Both the position numbers and the translations under genes were made by a program. The notes under the pieces were generated by a model. The model was not told where the DNA came from. It searched no databases and saw only the letters and a program-made list of their open reading frames with translations. Below, in pieces: positions 3,882 through 6,063 of a stretch of DNA of 6,063 nt (its first letter is position 1; every line of letters begins with the position of its first letter). Source of the DNA: Candidatus Omnitrophica bacterium CG02_land_8_20_14_3_00__42_8 (GTDB taxonomy: Bacteria > Omnitrophota > Gorgyraeia > Gorgyraeales > Gorgyraeaceae); assembly GCA_002780805.1 (NCBI GenBank), contig PEUD01000080.1, forward strand, positions 1 to 6,063, written 5' to 3'.

Positions 3882-5396
3882 ATGGCCAGGTTTAAGACAA
3901 GTTCAATAGCATTGGATATAGGCAGCCGTTTTATAAAACTCATTGAGCTTAAAAAAGAGAAAAATAGTATTATGCTGGCCAAGATCGGCATAAAAGAAAT
4001 TCCAAAAGATTCAAAGCTTAACAGAGATAAGATTACCGGCCAGCTTATCTCTCAGTTATTATCAGAAAACAGCATAAAATCCGGGGCTGTAAACATATCA
4101 GTAAACGGCCAGTCTGTTTTCGTGAGATTTATAAAGCTTCTCCAGGTAAAAGAGGATAAGTTAAACCAGACAATGAAATTCGAAGCTCAAAACCAGATAC
4201 CTTTTAGTTTGAACGAGGTTATGTGGGACTGGTCTCTTTTGAATAAAGATAAAAATGTTTCCAAGAAGGCAGTTATAGTGGCGATAAAGAAGAACCTTGT
4301 AGAGGAAATGATTTCAAAGCTGAACTCTGTTAAGTTGTCCGTGGAATTAATAGATGCAGCGCCTATAAGCGTTTATAACTGCATGGCATTCAACGAAGAT
4401 TATAATGACCAAAACACGGGCGCGATACTTGACATAGGCGCTAAATCCGCCAACATCATTATATTTAATAAAGATAACTTATGGTTAAGGAGTTTTCCCA
4501 TAGCAGGCGAAAGGATTGAAGAGGCAAAAGAGCAGGGGATAGAAGAGTTTTTAGCGGAGATAGAAAGATCTATTGAGTATTATTTCATGCAGGCAGGAGA
4601 AGAGGCGCCGAAAGAAAAAAAGATAGATCAATTTTTCCTGACCGGGGGAGGCAGTATTATAGAAAACATGGAGCCAGCCTTTGTTTCCAAATTTAATATA
4701 AAGCCTCAGATCATGGATCCTTTCAGAAAATTAGGGGTATCGAAAGATGTCTTCCAGAAACTCCAGGCAAGCGGATCCAGGAATCAGTTTTCTACGGTTG
4801 CGGGCGCCGCGCTAAGAGGCATGGCTGATTTAAGGATAAAGGTTAATTTTTTGAAAGAGACACTGTCGGAAAGTAAAATTTCTTTTCAAAAACGCTTTTA
4901 TTCAGGGGTTTCAATAGCCACAGGCGTACTGATACTTATAAGTTTTTCAGTTTTTATGCGCCAGGATTACTACATAAAGAAAATCAAGCTTGATAAGACT
5001 GAAGAAATGATAGAGACATACAAGACTTATGAGCCTAAAATAAAAAAGATACGCGAAGAAGAAAATATTTTAAAATGGAAAATAGACGCGCTTTATCAGA
5101 CAGCTTCTTCCAGAGCGGCATGGCTTGGGATATTTAAATCCATTTCAGAGATACTGCCCAAAGATGTGTGGGTCACGGATGTCTCGGGTATTATTTCAAT
5201 AGAAAAAAGCGGCCTGGGGCGGATGGACATGAACGGAAAGGCGCTTTCTTACCAGTCGGTTAATGCCTTCGTGTCGAGCCTTAAGGCATTGCCGGATTTT
5301 AGCGACGTTCGGCCGGTATCGTCTTCTGTGGAAAATGATAAAGATACGGGAGAAGAGACGGTAAGATTCAGCATCACTATGGATGTTGTACTGTAG
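3882..5396 (+). CDS. pilM: PilM-PilN fusion, type IV pilus inner-membrane assembly platform protein
   Basis: A 504-residue protein. The first ~315 residues are a PilM actin-like ATPase domain: ALDIGSRFIKLIEL (10-23, phosphate 1), FEAQNQIPF (100-108), AILDIGAKSANIIIF (181-195, phosphate 2) and FLTGGGSII (252-260, adenosine). The segment IKVNFLKE (319-326) looks like a remnant of the INLLP motif by which PilN normally binds PilM. A membrane helix (about 340-358), a charged coiled coil (about 362-402) and a periplasmic PilN-like ferredoxin-fold domain (about 410-504, with ILPKDVWVTDVSG and VNAFVSSLKALPDFSDV) follow. PilM and PilN are usually separate genes; this single chain has the architecture of GspL in type II secretion. 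Start ATG 3882 directly follows the stop of the HTH gene, with AAGGACAAGG just upstream as a weak ribosome site. The stop TAG lies inside a perfect palindrome. Downstream is a PilO-like gene, the expected third platform member. The reader may prefer pilMN as the symbol. Confidence 0.88.
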   Translation: MARFKTSSIALDIGSRFIKLIELKKEKNSIMLAKIGIKEIPKDSKLNRDKITGQLISQLLSENSIKSGAVNISVNGQSVFVRFIKLLQVKEDKLNQTMKFEAQNQIPFSLNEVMWDWSLLNKDKNVSKKAVIVAIKKNLVEEMISKLNSVKLSVELIDAAPISVYNCMAFNEDYNDQNTGAILDIGAKSANIIIFNKDNLWLRSFPIAGERIEEAKEQGIEEFLAEIERSIEYYFMQAGEEAPKEKKIDQFFLTGGGSIIENMEPAFVSKFNIKPQIMDPFRKLGVSKDVFQKLQASGSRNQFSTVAGAALRGMADLRIKVNFLKETLSESKISFQKRFYSGVSIATGVLILISFSVFMRQDYYIKKIKLDKTEEMIETYKTYEPKIKKIREEENILKWKIDALYQTASSRAAWLGIFKSISEILPKDVWVTDVSGIISIEKSGLGRMDMNGKALSYQSVNAFVSSLKALPDFSDVRPVSSSVENDKDTGEETVRFSITMDVVL

Positions 5397-5422
5397 GGAC
5401 AGCACACTGTGCTGTCCCTACA
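5392..5422. repeat. Perfect 31-nt palindrome overlapping the pilM-pilN stop codon
   Basis: TGTAGGGACAGCACA (5392-5406) and TGTGCTGTCCCTACA (5408-5422) are exact reverse complements around a single C (5407). The TAG stop at 5394-5396 is bases 3-5 of the left arm, so the element itself ends the protein. No T-tract follows, and a related gene starts 22 nt later, so it is probably not a terminator. It could act as an mRNA stabiliser or processing site that changes the PilMN:PilO ratio. Its outer part (G-T/C-AGGGA) resembles that of the folC palindrome. Confidence 0.85.
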
Positions 5423-5443
5423 ATGTAGTTCAATAAAGGACAT

Positions 5444-6063
5444 ATGTTAAAAACGCCAAGAGAAAAAACAATTTTAAAGCAAGGCCTTATAATTTTTGCT
5501 GTGTTAGCAGGGATTTATATATTTTTCCTTAGCCCGTTTCTCAAAGAAGGCCGTTCGATAATAGACGAGGAATTGGAGCGGAAGATAAGCGAAATGAAAA
5601 GATCTATCACGCTTACAGGCACGGCGCCTTCCAGAGAAAGTTTTGCAAAAATGGAAAAGGAAAAAGATTCCCTGGCAGAAAAATTTTCCGGCCTGGTGGA
5701 TTTTGTAGATCCCAAAAAAACGAGGTTGTCGGAAAAGAATGCGGAGGCAGGCCTGTATTTTATCGAGAAACTTCATTCTACCATGAAAAAATTTGAGTCG
5801 GAGTCGGAGGCGAAAGACGTGAAATTTCCCGAGAATCTTGGATTTGGAGACGGCCTTCCCAAAGACAATATGGTGCCTGTGCTTTTGAGGCAGCTTGAGA
5901 CTATAGAATTTACGGTAGGGGCGCTTTTAAAGAACGAAGGCTCAAATGTTTATGCGCTGAAACCGCTAAGGCCCATTGAATATATAGAACCTGTCTCAAA
6001 AAAGCTGTTTTATACAGAACTGCCGGTTCAGATCTCGATAAAGACTAACACGAAAACTTTTAT
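5444..6063 (+). CDS. pilO: PilO-like type IV pilus assembly protein (Amuc_1100-like), 3'-truncated by window edge
   Basis: An open frame of 206 complete codons with no stop before the window ends. Visible parts are a short cytoplasmic start (MLKTPREKTILKQ), one membrane helix (about 14-31, GLIIFAVLAGIYIFFLSP), a charged coiled coil (about 33-84), a middle region with FPENLGFGDGLP (128-139) and VPVLLRQLETIEFTVGALL (split here as VPVLLRQL 144-151 and IEFTVGALL 154-162), and the start of a ferredoxin-like domain at LPVQISIKTNTKTF (193-206). This order is that of PilO/GspM platform proteins, and the middle region resembles the Amuc_1100 type described in Akkermansia. The bitopic protein would pair with the PilN part of its neighbour in the periplasm. 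ATG 5444 is the only plausible start. AAAGGA (5435-5440) precedes it with an unusually short 3-nt gap. Identity rests on topology, context and short motif resemblance. Confidence 0.75.
   Translation, partial: MLKTPREKTILKQGLIIFAVLAGIYIFFLSPFLKEGRSIIDEELERKISEMKRSITLTGTAPSRESFAKMEKEKDSLAEKFSGLVDFVDPKKTRLSEKNAEAGLYFIEKLHSTMKKFESESEAKDVKFPENLGFGDGLPKDNMVPVLLRQLETIEFTVGALLKNEGSNVYALKPLRPIEYIEPVSKKLFYTELPVQISIKTNTKTF

Noticed and set aside
3710..3991. A - strand frame across the HTH/pilM junction
   Set aside because: It lies antisense to two supported genes, and its composition is that of reversed coding DNA.
5504..5776. Two overlapping - strand frames opposite pilO
   Set aside because: The + strand frame runs 206 codons without a stop and has PilO topology; the antisense frames are shadows.
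1..6063. tRNA, rRNA, CRISPR array, transposase, integrase or toxin-antitoxin genes
   Set aside because: No cloverleaf, spaced repeats or characteristic protein motifs were seen on either strand.

Overview
The window looks like chromosomal DNA of an uncultured Gram-negative-type bacterium, most plausibly from the Omnitrophota or another PVC-related lineage. This is an inference from four things: low-to-moderate GC with heavy use of ATA (Ile) and AGA/AGG (Arg) codons; a PilM actin-like domain fused to a PilN-type membrane/periplasmic domain; a PilO-like protein resembling the Amuc_1100 type; and a secreted multi-domain Ig/FN3-like protein with a Gly/Ser-rich N-terminal module. No rRNA or other phylogenetic marker is present, so the assignment is tentative. 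All supported genes lie on the + strand.

Layout. (1) Positions 1-1507 hold the 3' end of purH and a complete folC, 3 nt apart. They form a one-carbon/purine pair: PurH consumes 10-formyl-THF, and FolC makes and polyglutamylates the folate. folC carries a perfect 29-nt palindrome inside its reading frame that appears to add about 19 residues. (2) Positions 1508-1694 are an intergenic region. It opens with a perfect 37-nt palindrome abutting the folC stop, then has an AT-rich inverted repeat and a promoter whose -10 box is only 10 nt from the next start codon. (3) Positions 1695-3500 encode an exported Ig/FN3-like protein with a C-terminal EF-hand-type loop. It is followed by a heptamer-repeat hairpin with a T-tract (terminator). 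(4) Positions 3564-3668 form a compact control region: a near-consensus sigma-70 promoter, repeated CCCTATCA half-sites, and a hairpin plus T6 in the leader. (5) Positions 3669-6063 are the start of a type IV pilus (or type II secretion-like) assembly operon. It contains a 61-residue MerR-type HTH protein, a PilM-PilN fusion beginning on the base after the HTH stop, and a PilO-like protein that runs off the window. A perfect 31-nt palindrome supplies the stop codon of the PilM-PilN gene.

Working together. PilM, PilN and PilO form the inner-membrane alignment platform of type IV pili, with a PilM ring in the cytoplasm and PilN/PilO reaching into the periplasm. Here PilM and PilN are one polypeptide, the layout seen in GspL of type II secretion. 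The small HTH protein, translated directly ahead of it from the same promoter, is a good candidate for a local autoregulator.

The least ordinary signal is the set of three mutation-free, odd-length palindromes (arms of 14, 18 and 15 nt, each with a 1-nt centre). One lies inside a gene, one just after a stop codon and one across a stop codon. They look like small mobile or structurally selected palindromic elements. No transposase gene is in the window.
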